Shown here in pieces: positions 1-11,600 of a stretch of 64,000 nucleotides of DNA. The number at the start of each line of letters is the position of its first letter. Positions within the stretch are counted from its first letter, which is position 1. Made by a program: the position numbers and the translations under genes. Source of the stretch: Agelaius tricolor (Eukaryota > Chordata > Aves > Passeriformes > Icteridae); NCBI GenBank assembly GCA_023055355.1, contig JALJCS010000010.1:19669001-19733000 (forward strand), written 5' to 3'. The notes under the pieces are model-generated. The model ran no database searches. It saw only the letters and a list, made by a program, of their open reading frames with translations, and was not told the DNA's origin.

Positions 1-272
1 CTTGGTAACTACCTAGGACCAGAGAGGAAAGTGTGCTGTGGGCAGTAGGTGAGAGAGCAGTGCATCTGGGACAGACATAGAGCCTCACTGAAGAGAATCT
101 GTTTGGGACAGGGGGTAAGGATACAGCAGCCAAGGGAGCACAGGAGAGCAGCAATAGAAAGAATAGCTTGCAAGCACATGGAAGCTCACCTTCCAGCCTC
201 CTCCTTAGTCCATGCTATGGGAATAAAATTCGTCTCGCAGTCAGGAGTTGGAGTGCCTGAAAAGTAATTCTA

Positions 273-838
273 GTGGTGCAGGAGGCTGAGGAAATGTTGG
301 GGGAAAGTTTTGCTGAGCTGAGATACTACGTGCTGTATTTGGAGCAGCTGAGGCTCAAGCATTCCCTTCTGCTCACTCTGCCAGACAAGCATTTTTGGCA
401 GAAGAGCAAAAAGGACACCTGGAGGCAGCAATACCTCAAATTACTAGAGGCAGGCTTGCTCATCTGCCAAAGCCCAACTTGTAGTAAGAACATTCACTGC
501 TCTCCAGTAGTCAACAGAGTCGTTGCTGTATGGTATCAATAGAAGCAGCTGGTGCAAGTAGAGGCTCTAAAGGAGATGAACAGCAGACGAACGTTAAGTG
601 CTCGTAATTTGTGCTCCAAGGTCTGCAGCTCAGTTCAGATCAGTATCCTGTAACACAGAAGATACATTGTAAAGCTAAAGCTGTGTTTTCAGATGTGTTC
701 TTTTGTAGCAGTACTAACTTTGAGCATCTCTCTTTGTCTCCAGGCATTCTTTCTCCCCACATTACCCCATCAACAATGCCAGCAGAGCTGCTAGTGGGGC
801 CATACAATGAAATAGATCTGGGAACCAGTCCAGGTTAA
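273..838 (+). mobile_element. Possible degraded retroposon ORF1-like remnant (CR1-type?)
   Basis: An 89-codon open stretch (273-542) is followed by a 75-codon one (611-838) in a different frame. The first contains a Leu/Glu-rich segment (LGESFAELRYYVLYLEQLRL) followed by DTWRQQYLKLLEAG. This loosely resembles the coiled-coil part of CR1 ORF1 proteins. The second ends with a segment around LLVGPYNEIDLG that could match the short conserved motif downstream of that coiled coil. No repeat end, tail or target-site duplication is seen. The resemblance is from memory and weak; a chance pair of open frames is the main alternative. Confidence 0.2.
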
Positions 839-839
839 A

Positions 840-3800
840 AATAAACAGCAAAAATGAATATTAGGAACAAGCAGGATAAGGGGGAAAATGTTTATGCTAG
901 CATTGTTGCTGAAAGAAATTTAAGAAACTTTGCTCTAGAGAATTCTCATTTACTATTGGAGAAAACAACTAATGATGTGCAAAGTAAAATGTGAGATCGA
1001 TGTCCTGGCAGTCTGAGAAAAGCAATCACTATTATTTTTTACCTTTATCTCTCATAAAAGGGATTATATTAAAGTGAGATACTACTGATTTATTACATAA
1101 ATGTTATTGCCATATAGAACACTGCCTAGAGTCAGGCACTTCTGTAATCTGTTAGTAAAAATTGAGTTTCAGAAGTTAAATATTACTTTTATGGTACAGT
1201 AGAGGAAAAAGTAATTGTGAAACTCAAATTAGAATTAGGAGGTTTCTAAAGAAAATCCTGTGCCATAGTATTAGAGTATTTCAATCCTAGATTTTGTAGT
1301 CTTTGGTATAAAATAAGCCAACAGTCGTGATAAAAGTTGAATATATAAAAACACATATTTATTTTCACAATTACAAATGAAATGAGGAAATTAATTTAAT
1401 GTCAAAGTGTGGAAGTAGGGGGGAAATGAGCTACGTTTTCTGAGTAAACAATGACTGCTGTTGTACAGAATAAGGAAATAATCCAATGAGTCAGTCTGTT
1501 CTTACTGGTGAAGCCATCTTCATATCACAGGACATGAAAAAGTTCATAAAGTGAAAATGGAATGAGGAAAGCATGTAAAATTTAGGGAGAAATCAGACTT
1601 GCAAAGGCTAAGATGTATTTGTAAATAGGTCTTTTCATTCATCTAAATAGCACACTGTACTTCATATGTGCAGTTAAAAACAAACAAAGGAGAGCAGAGC
1701 AGCGAACAACCAGTGCACCCATGTTGAGATAGTGGGTGTGTGGTGGAGCAGGGGACACAGGTCTTTCCACACCTCTTCTAACATCCCAACACCTCGAAGA
1801 AACCCATGCCTTAAAGCATGGGTCTGTTCATTAGTTTCAAACATAATCATATCTTATCTGTCTGGGCTTTATAAAGTGGATCAAAAGACTGGGAGGACTG
1901 TCATTTATCTGATAAGGCAAGAACTATCTGAAGAATTTTTTGAGTTGCTGGAATTTGGAAACTGGGAGTGAAAGGCAATGCATTTGGAGTCCAGCTGCAA
2001 TGGAATATTTTAGTTCACCTGAAATGTATCATTTTTAGAGATTTCAATGCAACACTAAGTTGAGAGCATTCTGCTTCAGGCTGAGTTAATTGTTTCTTTG
2101 CCCCAATTAATTTTCAAGATTTTTAAAGGAAGTGAAGATAATTTTGAAATTATATATTTAACTATTTAATAAGAAAAAGTTCAGAGTGAAGTAAAGGGTT
2201 TTATTGTTGTTAGCTGTTGTGAGGTTTGTTGGTTTTGCTGCATGGTGTTTATCCCTGATACTGATGGAGAGATTAGCTCAGATTGGTTGTGTTTTGTCTC
2301 CGGACCCTCCTTGTGAATCCCTCTTCCAGATCAAACGCCTCCTTGTATATTTAAAACTCTGCCCTTTCTTCCATGCCCTGATTTATGGAAGATAGGGGTA
2401 AATCCTCTATTTTCTTCCTGACTAATAAAAGGGTTGATTGCTGTAAGATAAATAATTTTTAATCAAGTGCTGCATCTGTGACCTGCTCTCTATACTTTTG
2501 CTTTTCACAGATTGTGCAAGTAACTTCAGCAAAAATTATATGGTTTCTGAGAGTTCACTTATTTTACATCTGGCAAATTGTCTCATCATTTATAATGCTC
2601 AAGATTTTAGAATGAGAGTGTAATTAATTTATAAAGACGTGAATGATTTTCATATGCCTTTATTTAGAAAAATCTTTCTTTCTCCCAAACATGCCTAATT
2701 TCCAATCTGATGTTACTGTCTAAAGGCATAGTAGCCAGTAGGAAGGGGACAAAGTTGGCAGTGTTCCATGGCTGTTTGTTGGTGATGTGAAATGAGGTGC
2801 TGGTCCCAGCCTGTGTTTGTTGTATTTACAGACTCTACCGTCTCAATTGTCACCCTTCCTCAAACGCTCGGCAGAGTCAGAAAAGGGAACTGCACACTCG
2901 TTCTTTTTGAAGGCAAACCTCCAAAAGCAGGTTTGAAGTAAATTCACAGGGCAGATGGGGAAGCTTCCTCTCTCACTGCCCATATTGAAAAATGTGATCT
3001 AGGCATTTACAGAGCTACTAAACCTTTAAGGTAGAAAAGGAAGGATTTGATGTTAACTTCAAGAAGAATTTAAGTTTTAACTTTGGGATTAATGTCTTAA
3101 TCTGAATTTAAGCAAGTCCCTAACTGCTGAAAACCAAACCTTCTGAGATTTAATGTGAAAATCATGCCATGCTGTCTGTGGTGCAAAAACTGAGGGTCCA
3201 GGCCAGATGCAGATCACTTTTCCCGTAACTGCCTTACCACCAAACTTTAAGATTTCAAAGACAATAAGTAGGATCACATTCAGTGAAAAAAAAATTACAG
3301 AATTGTGCCATCAGGTAGGTTTTAAGGACATAAAGAGGCTGTGAATAATAGCAACAGACTGCTTCAGTACTCCTGGTGCCCAGGAATGATCCACTGCAGC
3401 TGACTTGGGAGCTATTGGTAATAGCTCGTAGTTATTTCCTATTTAGTCAAGCAAGTTTAAGGCTAGAGGACTTTTATGTTCTGGCCCTTGTCAGTGAGGT
3501 TGAGTATGGCAATGGATGAGCAAGATTTTATTGTGAAGGTGTTAAGACACTGAATTCATCTAACTGGATGCTGTGTTAGTGAACAGGCTTTTAAAAACCA
3601 ATGCTGAAATGGGGAAAAACCTTTAAACCTTGCTGTCTTCTGTTTATGCTTGAGAATAGCTCCCTAAAATGGTTACAGATGTTCCACCATCTGTAAATGA
3701 AAAGTTTAACAATAATAATAATATGACTAAATAATAAATATGAATAGTAATAGTAGTGTTGAGGAGCTTCATTATTTGTGCAGTGCTTCAAGAATGAAAA

Positions 3801-4010
3801 ATGTTAAATTAATCCAATTAGTAATTAAAGTTTGTGCATGTAATAGAAAAATATGCCAAGTGACTTAGATTGGAAAGCAGTTAGTCAAAATTTAGCCTCT
3901 TTAGTCTGTTCTTTGTGGAAAGATGAAACCCAGGGTTGTTATTTTGTACACTGTGAAAACTGAGTAAGAATTAATGGGTGTTTTATAATTCATTGACAAC
4001 ACACCACATT
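840..4010. other. AT-rich intergenic DNA, no gene seen
   Basis: Open frames here are short, in random frames, and lack recognisable domains. A short AAT/AGT-type simple repeat lies at about 3708-3760. I see no RNA gene, CpG cluster or clear transposon. Confidence 0.6.
1802..1823. repeat. Short perfect inverted repeat (8-bp stem)
   Basis: ACCCATGC and GCATGGGT are separated by a 6-nt loop (CTTAAA). The stem is perfect. No T-run or other element gives it a function, and a hairpin this short is expected by chance in a window this large. Confidence 0.5.
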
Positions 4011-4019
4011 CATTAGCAT

Positions 4020-4200
4020 GCATTTATGGAACTATGATATTCCCCTGTATATATGTCATATATAAATATTAAAAAAAAACTTGTATCAAATAATATACTG
4101 ATTATGTATACTGATAATGTAATGTATATATAAATAATAAATATACTGTAATGTATTTTTATTTTTTAAAACATTCATGTGCTTATATATTTGAATGCTG
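4020..4200. repeat. AT-rich low-complexity tract
   Basis: The tract is dominated by TATATA, AATAAATA and A-runs, including nine A at about 4071-4079, with almost no G or C. It looks like a decayed microsatellite or low-complexity region. No coding signal is present. Confidence 0.75.
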
Positions 4201-4410
4201 CATACAAGTACAACTTCTCTAAAGCACAACTTCTAGTTGCATGTTAAAATCTGACATTTCAAATACTCAGAAAAAAAAGTGCTGTCTGACAGAGCAGACA
4301 ACAGGCTTGCAAAACTTTGTACTTGGAAATAATGAATTCAGGAAATACCTTGTGCCTGACCCCAGCAACAATCTCTTCCTCCCTAAGAGTGATGTGTGTG
4401 CTCTGTGTTC

Positions 4411-4450
4411 CACAGAAATGGCAAACACACAGAAATGGCAAACACACAGG
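4411..4450 (+). repeat. 17-bp tandem duplication
   Basis: The unit CACAGAAATGGCAAACA occurs at 4411-4427 and again, identical, at 4428-4444, followed by a partial third copy (CACAGG). Perfect identity suggests a recent slippage-type duplication. Confidence 0.9.
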
Positions 4451-5748
4451 CTGGAGGGAGGGGGGGCATGGAGAAAGAATTTGTAGCTAATGCAATTGTC
4501 TCCTTTTTGTATAGATCCATGTTGCCATTTTTGCTTACATGGGGCAAAGTTCTTTTCTTCTGTCAGGAAAGCTCTGCATTCTGCAACTGAAGGCACCATT
4601 TTATTCTCAAAGAATAGGCAAATGCATCCTAAAGCTGCCTAGGATGGCAGCCACAGCAGGATAATATTTTTAAATCAAATCTGTCTCTGCTATTCAGCCA
4701 CCATTTTCAAATCAGTTTTTAATTATTTCCATAATTCTCCTCCCCTCTGACCTGACTTCTGTGTTTTATGGCCAACTGAGCAAGGAATCTGTCCATAGAT
4801 CTAGAGAGTCAATGTTATTTCTAGGAATTTGGAAGAATGGGATACTGTGGAGATGGTTTATCTCTAGGATTGGTTTTATTTATTGATATACCTCTGAAAG
4901 TAGAAAAGAATAAATAAGCATGTGTTTAAAAAACCCCAATGATTTGTGTTGGTGGACACCCCTTCCACCTCCCTGCAAGGGTGGAACCAAGTATAGAAGA
5001 GAACAAGGAATGTCCTTGTTACTGCTTGATGATCATCATGAGTTCTCTGTGTGTTCCTAACCAGGACAGACAGGGAGGGGTTGTTACTCTTCATTGCCTT
5101 GCCCCTCGTGGAAGTATTTATAGCAAACCAAAGTGGACATAAGGTCTCTGTTACCCAGAGCCTTCAAATAAATCTAAATCAAATCTTCAGTAGTCTTCTA
5201 ACACTGGAATAAATAATTACCCAGAGCATAGGGAATTCATGAGTCTGGTCCCACATCTTCCCGATCCCAGAGTACCTGCTTATCATCCACTTTCCAGTAA
5301 TGGATAGCTTGGGTAGAAAGCAAATAATTAAGACAAGCGGTTGTTCCAATAATACTCAAGACAGTAGAAAGTCTAGCAGCAGGGCCACCTCCTAGAACAT
5401 TACAGTCCCTAAACTGTTCTTTTAGTTAAAACACTTCTGTACTTCCAAATAAATAAATCCCGACTCTGTGTTTGGAAGAATGGTACTGTAACTGTGTAAT
5501 TCCCTGTTACAGGTAAAGAAAGTTCTGATTTGCTTTCTTGTTGCAAGGCTGGCCTGTCAACACAATGTCTGGTTCTCTTGGCTAAACTAAAAATCTGACT
5601 TGGTCCAGATACATATATATACAAAAAATTTTTTGTCAGTCAAATGCTTAGATCAGATCTAGTCCCCATTATGAATGTTTGCAGGCTTCAGATGCAGACT
5701 TTTCTGTCTGGTGACTGCCTCCATGTTTCTATTTTCCATATTTCATAC

Positions 5749-5798
5749 AGCCATTATCTATTTCATAATATTTAGCCATTATGTATTTCATAATATTT
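5749..5798 (+). repeat. 25-bp tandem duplication
   Basis: Two adjacent 25-bp copies occupy 5749-5773 and 5774-5798. Each begins AGCCATTAT and ends TTTCATAATATTT, with one mismatch (C/G at unit position 10). It is AT-rich and non-coding. Confidence 0.92.
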
Positions 5799-5948
5799 GA
5801 AGTAGCCTGCCAGATCACTTCAGGAAGGTAGACAGAAAAATGTCACTTTTCCCTATGTGCCTGTCACATATTCTGTTGTCTCCCCTTACTTTTCCCAGTT
5901 AAAACCAGCAGTAATTTAACATTAATAAGATAACAAATCACTGCTATA

Positions 5949-6010
5949 TTTATTTCCTTGTATATTAGCTCTATAATATTTTTATTTCCTTGTGTATTAG
6001 CTCTATAATA
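5949..6010 (+). repeat. 32-bp-period tandem duplication
   Basis: Two 30-bp copies (5949-5978 and 5981-6010), separated by TT, begin TTTATTTCCTTGT and end ATTAGCTCTATAATA. They differ at one base (A/G). This is a second tandem duplication within 250 bp of the one at 5749-5798. Confidence 0.92.
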
Positions 6011-6259
6011 AAATATTTTATATTTTAATATTTTAGATTCTTCTGTTTACTCCGCTCTGCAGTGCAAGGAACTTTTCCCTTTCCCACTTGAAGATGTGTC
6101 ATGTCTGCCATGTTGACTACGGAGTCATTAAGACACTACAATAAGGATTAGGTGACAGCAATCAGGGTGCTGTGCATTCTGCCATAATCACCAGAAGAGT
6201 AGTATTCACATACTTTATATGGTTAATACCTGTTTTATGTGCTATTTTTAAATGCATAT

Positions 6260-6287
6260 TTATGTGCAAAATTTTATGTGCAAAATT
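6260..6287 (+). repeat. 14-bp tandem duplication
   Basis: The unit TTATGTGCAAAATT occurs twice back to back (6260-6273 and 6274-6287) without mismatch. It is the third tandem duplication in about 540 bp. Confidence 0.9.
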
Positions 6288-7323
6288 ATATAGATATCAA
6301 GACCTAGGGTCAGAAAAAACATTGAAACATCATTCCACCTACTGGCTCTCTTGACCCTGCCTAAAGCAGTGCTTGTCCAACAACTATTGATTGCATGTTT
6401 CAGTAATATTTTGTTTAGTTGTTATTTCTTCATAGTAGGTCTTGTTTCTGAAGTACTGCAAGTATTCGACTCTCTCTGCTGTTATGATCAAAAGCAGTAT
6501 TGAGAAGAAGACCTAACTGAATCTCCCAAATGTTGTATGAGTCAACTATTTAAAAAAGAATTGGCATAAAGATCAAGATTCCAAACAGGTAACATGAAAG
6601 AGGGGCAAAACTATCCAAATGTTTGGATGGTGTTCCAAGTGTACAAGCAGAATGCTTTGAAATTAATTGTAATAACTAGTAATGGATCAAATAAAAGCTC
6701 AAAGTACATCAAATCTTATTTAAATTCCAAGGTAAAAAAAAGTTGATAGAATATATGCACTAACAGGTTTTTTATAAATGTTCAAATAAGAATGGAGAAC
6801 TAACAGTTGATAAGGAACAACCAAAGCTCTAATATCACAGTATTAATGCCTTCTTTTTCATTGGTAGGTTCAAAATAGCTTTAAAGTATGATCCCAGGAT
6901 TATCAGTGTGTGTTCCACTGAGAGAGAAATGAATTCACAGTGGAGGAATTATAAAGTGGCAGAAGCAGAATAGAACCTATATAGCTTTTGCATCCTATTG
7001 TGGTGTGTTAACCACTAGAGCCCACTACCAGGAGTACCCTTTTGTGATAAGGCGTTCAAGGGGACAAACTCAAAACTATTAAGTTTTACATTGGCTTTGG
7101 AAACTTGGATATTTGTACTGTAGCTCTTTTGTTGAAAGAACATAAGTTCAAAATTAGTGCACAGTTTGGAATCTAAGCATAGTACACTGTAATAGTTGGG
7201 TATCTGATACACAATTAAAACTATAAAGGATATTCCAAACATATTAGCAATGTGTTACTGAAGTTTTAAGCAAACAAGTAACAATATGGATTTCAGTGAA
7301 TGCAGAAATAAAAGCATGTGTCG

Positions 7324-7349
7324 TCAAACTTCATATGTTTGAAGTTTGA
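7324..7349. repeat. Perfect 10-bp inverted repeat
   Basis: TCAAACTTCA (7324-7333) and its reverse complement TGAAGTTTGA (7340-7349) flank a 6-nt spacer TATGTT. The transcript of either strand could form a short hairpin. No longer precursor-like pairing was noticed, so a microRNA is not claimed. Confidence 0.7.
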
Positions 7350-8189
7350 CTCCTATCTATTATCACAAATAGGGCCTTTTTACTGCTCAAATGTAGATCT
7401 CAAGCTTTTGTGCAAAGTGGGCTCCTCTTCCTTTCCTTTCTTGTAGGAACTGTATTTCCTAAGGAAAAATGTTAAATAGGCAAAGAAGAAACTTGTGGTG
7501 GTGTTCTTAGTTCAAGGCAAAACACATTTCTTCTGCACAAATCATACTTTGGCAAGGGGCTGTAGAGTGTTTTGAATGGATGGAAATTAACTGACAAATG
7601 CATCCCAGGACTGTACCCATCTCTTTGTACCCACAGCTTTTTGAGCTGATACCCAAGAGCTGCTTCATTCCTGCAAACTGTGTGGAACTCTAGAGCCATA
7701 GTACGGAGAAGCATAGAGGCCCCTCCAGTTAGGTTCATGTAGAGCTCACTCTGCCCCCATTGGATTCAGGGGTAAAACGTCTGATGGTTTAAGCAAAACC
7801 AGAATTTATCCCTTATTACTGCACATCAGCAGGGGAGCCTCATTAGGGTTGGAAAAAGGGTTTTTGTGATACGCATTCCACTTGTGCATGTGGACGTGTA
7901 TCTGCCTTTCAGACTGAGCATATATATAGAAAATATTTTAGAGGGAGTTTTGACTTCCATGCTATTTCTGAAGTGCGCTATGAACCGGTGAGTTTATATA
8001 AATACTGCGTAACAGTGATAGCCTCCAAACTTCAAGGTTGCTTTATATATTGCGGTGACTCAGGGAGGCTGTTGGCAACGGAGCAGCAGTTCTGCAGCAC
8101 GGGGGGCTGTGGGCGGGCGGTGGAGTCTTCTAAATACATCACACACAAACTTTCTGAAAAAGTCAAAACGCGATTTCGCTAATTAAATA

Positions 8190-8620
8190 GTTTTATTCCT
8201 CCTGCCGCGGGGTTTTGGGGCTCCCTCTAGCGGGGAATTTTAGCGTTAGGAGCTTTTCTTAGGGGCTTGTTCTGCTCGGCGAGTTCAGAGCTGAAAGACA
8301 AGATGGCTGCGAGCGCCTCCGGAGCTGGAGCTCCTCCCGCGCTTCAGGCCGGGCTGTTGCCGTGAAGTTAAGAGAAAAGTTAACACCCGCTATGCCCAAA
8401 CGCCACGGCTCTGTAGGGCTCGCTCCATGGGAGCGACCGCTGCCTTTGCTTCAGCCACCGCTGTTTCCCGGCCGCCCCGAGCCCCAGCAGCCGGGGGTGT
8501 TTCCCGCCGCGGTCGGCAGCGCCGGCACGGCCGATGAGGGGAGGCGCGGCCCGAGCCCGCCCCGGGGCCTGTGGGCCGCGCCCCGCGCTCGCCGGCCCGC
8601 GGCGGGAGGCTGAGGCCGCG
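8190..8620 (+). promoter_or_regulatory. Orphan CpG island, candidate promoter about 18 kb upstream of RBMS1
   Basis: GC content and CpG density rise sharply here against AT-rich flanks, with dense CpG between about 8450 and 8620. No TATA box is evident. A sequence fitting the YY1 consensus with an embedded ATG (ACAAGATGGCTGCG, about 8298-8311) lies on the + strand; such elements commonly sit just downstream of transcription starts in vertebrate CpG promoters and suggest rightward transcription. What it drives is not visible. It could be an upstream alternative RBMS1 promoter, a non-coding RNA start or a distal CpG island. Strand and function are inference. Confidence 0.6.
8303..8365 (+). other. 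20-codon ORF at the YY1-like ATG in the orphan CpG island
   Basis: ATG at 8303 has a strong start context (A at -3, G at +4) and opens a 20-codon frame beginning MAASASGAGAPP that stops with TGA at 8363-8365. If the island is a promoter, this could be a short upstream ORF. Alternatively it is the start of a coding exon spliced before the stop, but no good donor is seen inside it. The YY1 motif alone explains the ATG context. I do not recognise the peptide. Confidence 0.25.
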
Positions 8621-11600
8621 TGTTAACTACAGATTTTGAAAGTCTTGAGTGCTATTATAATGAAATCCGTTTATTATTAAAATGGGAAGCGTTTTAGAGA
8701 TCTCGTTTACTCTCGATTGCTTCAGAGGAAATATTTTGTTGTAGAAAAGACAAGATTTTTTTTTTTTTTCCGCTTTCCCCCCGTTTTTTTAGTCTGTTTT
8801 ACTTCCCGGTTCTCTTGTCTCAAAGCAGGCTAGTCAGAGATGAAAATGGATTACTACTGAGCATTTATACCAGTCTTAAATTTTAGTTTCCTTAGTATTT
8901 TTTTTTTTTTTGAGACTATGTTAATATTGGTTTTAATTATGCGTTTGGTGCTTATTTGACCAGATAGGGCCCTGCTCAAGCTCGCAGTGCAGCTTGTCAT
9001 CCGAGATGTGTGTAAAACACCCGCGGAGTTCCTGCAAGGAGAAATGGTCGGCTGGGCTGCTGAATACTGAATCCAGCAGTTATTTTAGCTACTAAAGTAA
9101 TTAAATTTGATTATTTTTCTTCTTCTTATACTGGCACAAAATGAGAGTGGGAAAATATCACTGAAACAATTAAAACTGGCAGCAAAAAATAAGAGGTTTT
9201 TTTTTCCTTCCCATACCTCCAGCATAGTTACATTTATAACTGAGTATGTGTCTCTTGTGGTCTCGATTACATCCTGTGTTTTTAGCTGGCAGCGTTTCCT
9301 CTGCAGAGGCCCTGTTCTGTATGCCAGCGTACATTTCTGTGTATATTAAAAGAACAGAATCAAGATGAAATAGTAAATGAAACTAAATCCCCCCACCCCC
9401 CAAAAAGTGAGGGCTTGATACTAATGCTTGGCACAAAATAAAAAGAGGTATATCTACCGTCATGTTTCTTTTTGTAAAAACAGGGAGTCTTCTAGCTTTG
9501 TGTTGTCAAAGAAGATGGAGCAATTAGTTTAAGTCATCAAATGTGTTCCACAGACCTCTCCCATTCTTTGGTATTTAAATATTTGAAGACTATTTTTTCA
9601 GTAGTGTTTTCTGAAAATGGAGCTTGGCTGCAAGTCCTCACCTACAGAAACATCTCTTTTCAGTTTCCATTGAAGCATTTTTGGAACAGTGAGCTCTGCT
9701 AACAGCTGTATTCAATCTTGAGTAAAATCACTTCCTGAAAAAAGTGAAATTAAACTTAATATACAAGCTTGCTTGGAATATAATACTATGGAGTTAGGGA
9801 ACTTTGTGATTATGAAACTGAATCCTTTCACCCTGCTGGGGTAATTTCTTGTAAATTGTACACTATGGAAATCTTTAATCAATGTCAATGTTTTTAAAGC
9901 TAAAATTAATATGATTCAAATGTGCTTTTTATTTCCCCTCACACAGAGGGTTTGGTGGGTTTGCTTGTTTTATGTTTTAAAAAGAATTTTCTGCTGTGGT
10001 TGTGTGAGGTAGAAGAGTTAGGGCACATAAAATGGCACTGTTACCTGCTCTAAGTGTTTGGCACTATAAGTCAGGTCATGAAAATCATAAGACTGATCAA
10101 AAAAGAGAAAGCTACATCTCATTCTATTAAAAAAAACTATTACAAAATCATTCTGTTCTTCAGTTTAATACTGCAGTGTTACACAGAAGAGATGGGAGAT
10201 GTTTTGTATTTTTTAATGCATTTAAGATGAAATATGAGATTCCTTATATATTTATGCTGTGATTTAAAGGTGGAATCTGAGCTCATCTGCATATTGGTCA
10301 GTGTCACTCTTGTGGTACAGACTGAAACCATGGAATAATGCTCAGCTCACAGCCAGACTTAGGCCCTTGAGACTGAACCCAACCTTTTGGAGACTGCACT
10401 CCAAAAAGTGCTCAAGGCACAGGAACTTAAAGAGGCAAAACAGAACCAAAAGTATCCATGAACTGAAGCAATGTGTTAGAGTTGTTGACACAAGTGTATT
10501 GTTCATGAGACTTCGTGATCCAGGGCCTTAAAACAAGACCAAAAAGACAAGTCACCAAACCCAAATTGCTCAAATGTTTTTAATTAGAGGAATGGAATGT
10601 TTGAATCCTTATAGGGGCTGAGCAGCTGAGTCTGTCATTGGGGCACTCCAGTAAAACCCTGCCCTAACTGGTGCCTCATTCTGTGGGTACCTAAGGACCA
10701 AAACATACTCCGTGTGTGTTTCTTCATTCAGTAGTTTGGAAACAGAATATAAGGGAAAAGATTCAAATGTGGTTTTCTTATATTTCGGATGAATGAATAG
10801 CCACAGGCTACAGAGTCTATTCCTCTTCTTGCTTACTAGCATTATTGCATTATTTTATATAAATCTGTGGCCATATTGATAGCAGAAATTGAGAGAGGTA
10901 CATTCCTGAGTGCTCAAGGCAGCAGGCACTAGAATGGGGTCTAAGTGCTGGCTCCAGGTTGAATTTGGGGCTCCTGTTTCTATCGGGTATTCCAAATGTT
11001 TGTTTCTTCTGCAGCTCCCCGCATGTATGGTTTTCTTCAGAAGTATGTGTGGTTTCTCTTCCCCTTTCCCTTTACTCATGGCATGAGTAACCTGAGGGCC
11101 TACCTTGGAGCAGGAAATTCCAGGAGGGGGAAGGCCACCTCCTATGTGTTACAATGGCCAAGTGACTGACAAAGTGCCATTTAACTTCTCATGCTGTCAG
11201 CTTTAAAGAGAAACCCTCCTGTCAGCAGAGTTTTGCTTTAAAATCAGTTTTCACTTCCTGATTTACCAGGATACAGCAGGAAAAAGAGTAGTTTACAAAA
11301 TATTGTAAAATCTTATCTAGTATGAATGTGGTGGGGTTCTGTTACTGTTTTATATGCTATTTCACCTTGTTGTTGGATTATCTGAATTCTTCTGTGAAAA
11401 ATATAGGTATAAATTGCAATCCAAATATTTTTACAAAAAATACCCATTGGAAGTTTTGTTTTAATGTAAATAAAAATAATTGCTATCACCCCAACTGAGT
11501 TCAGTCATAGTACTTAAGGAACCAGAGGCTGTTCCTTAGGGCTTTGGTTGCCTTATGGTTGGAACACCATATTTGAGTTGGATTTCTTGTAAAATGTAGA

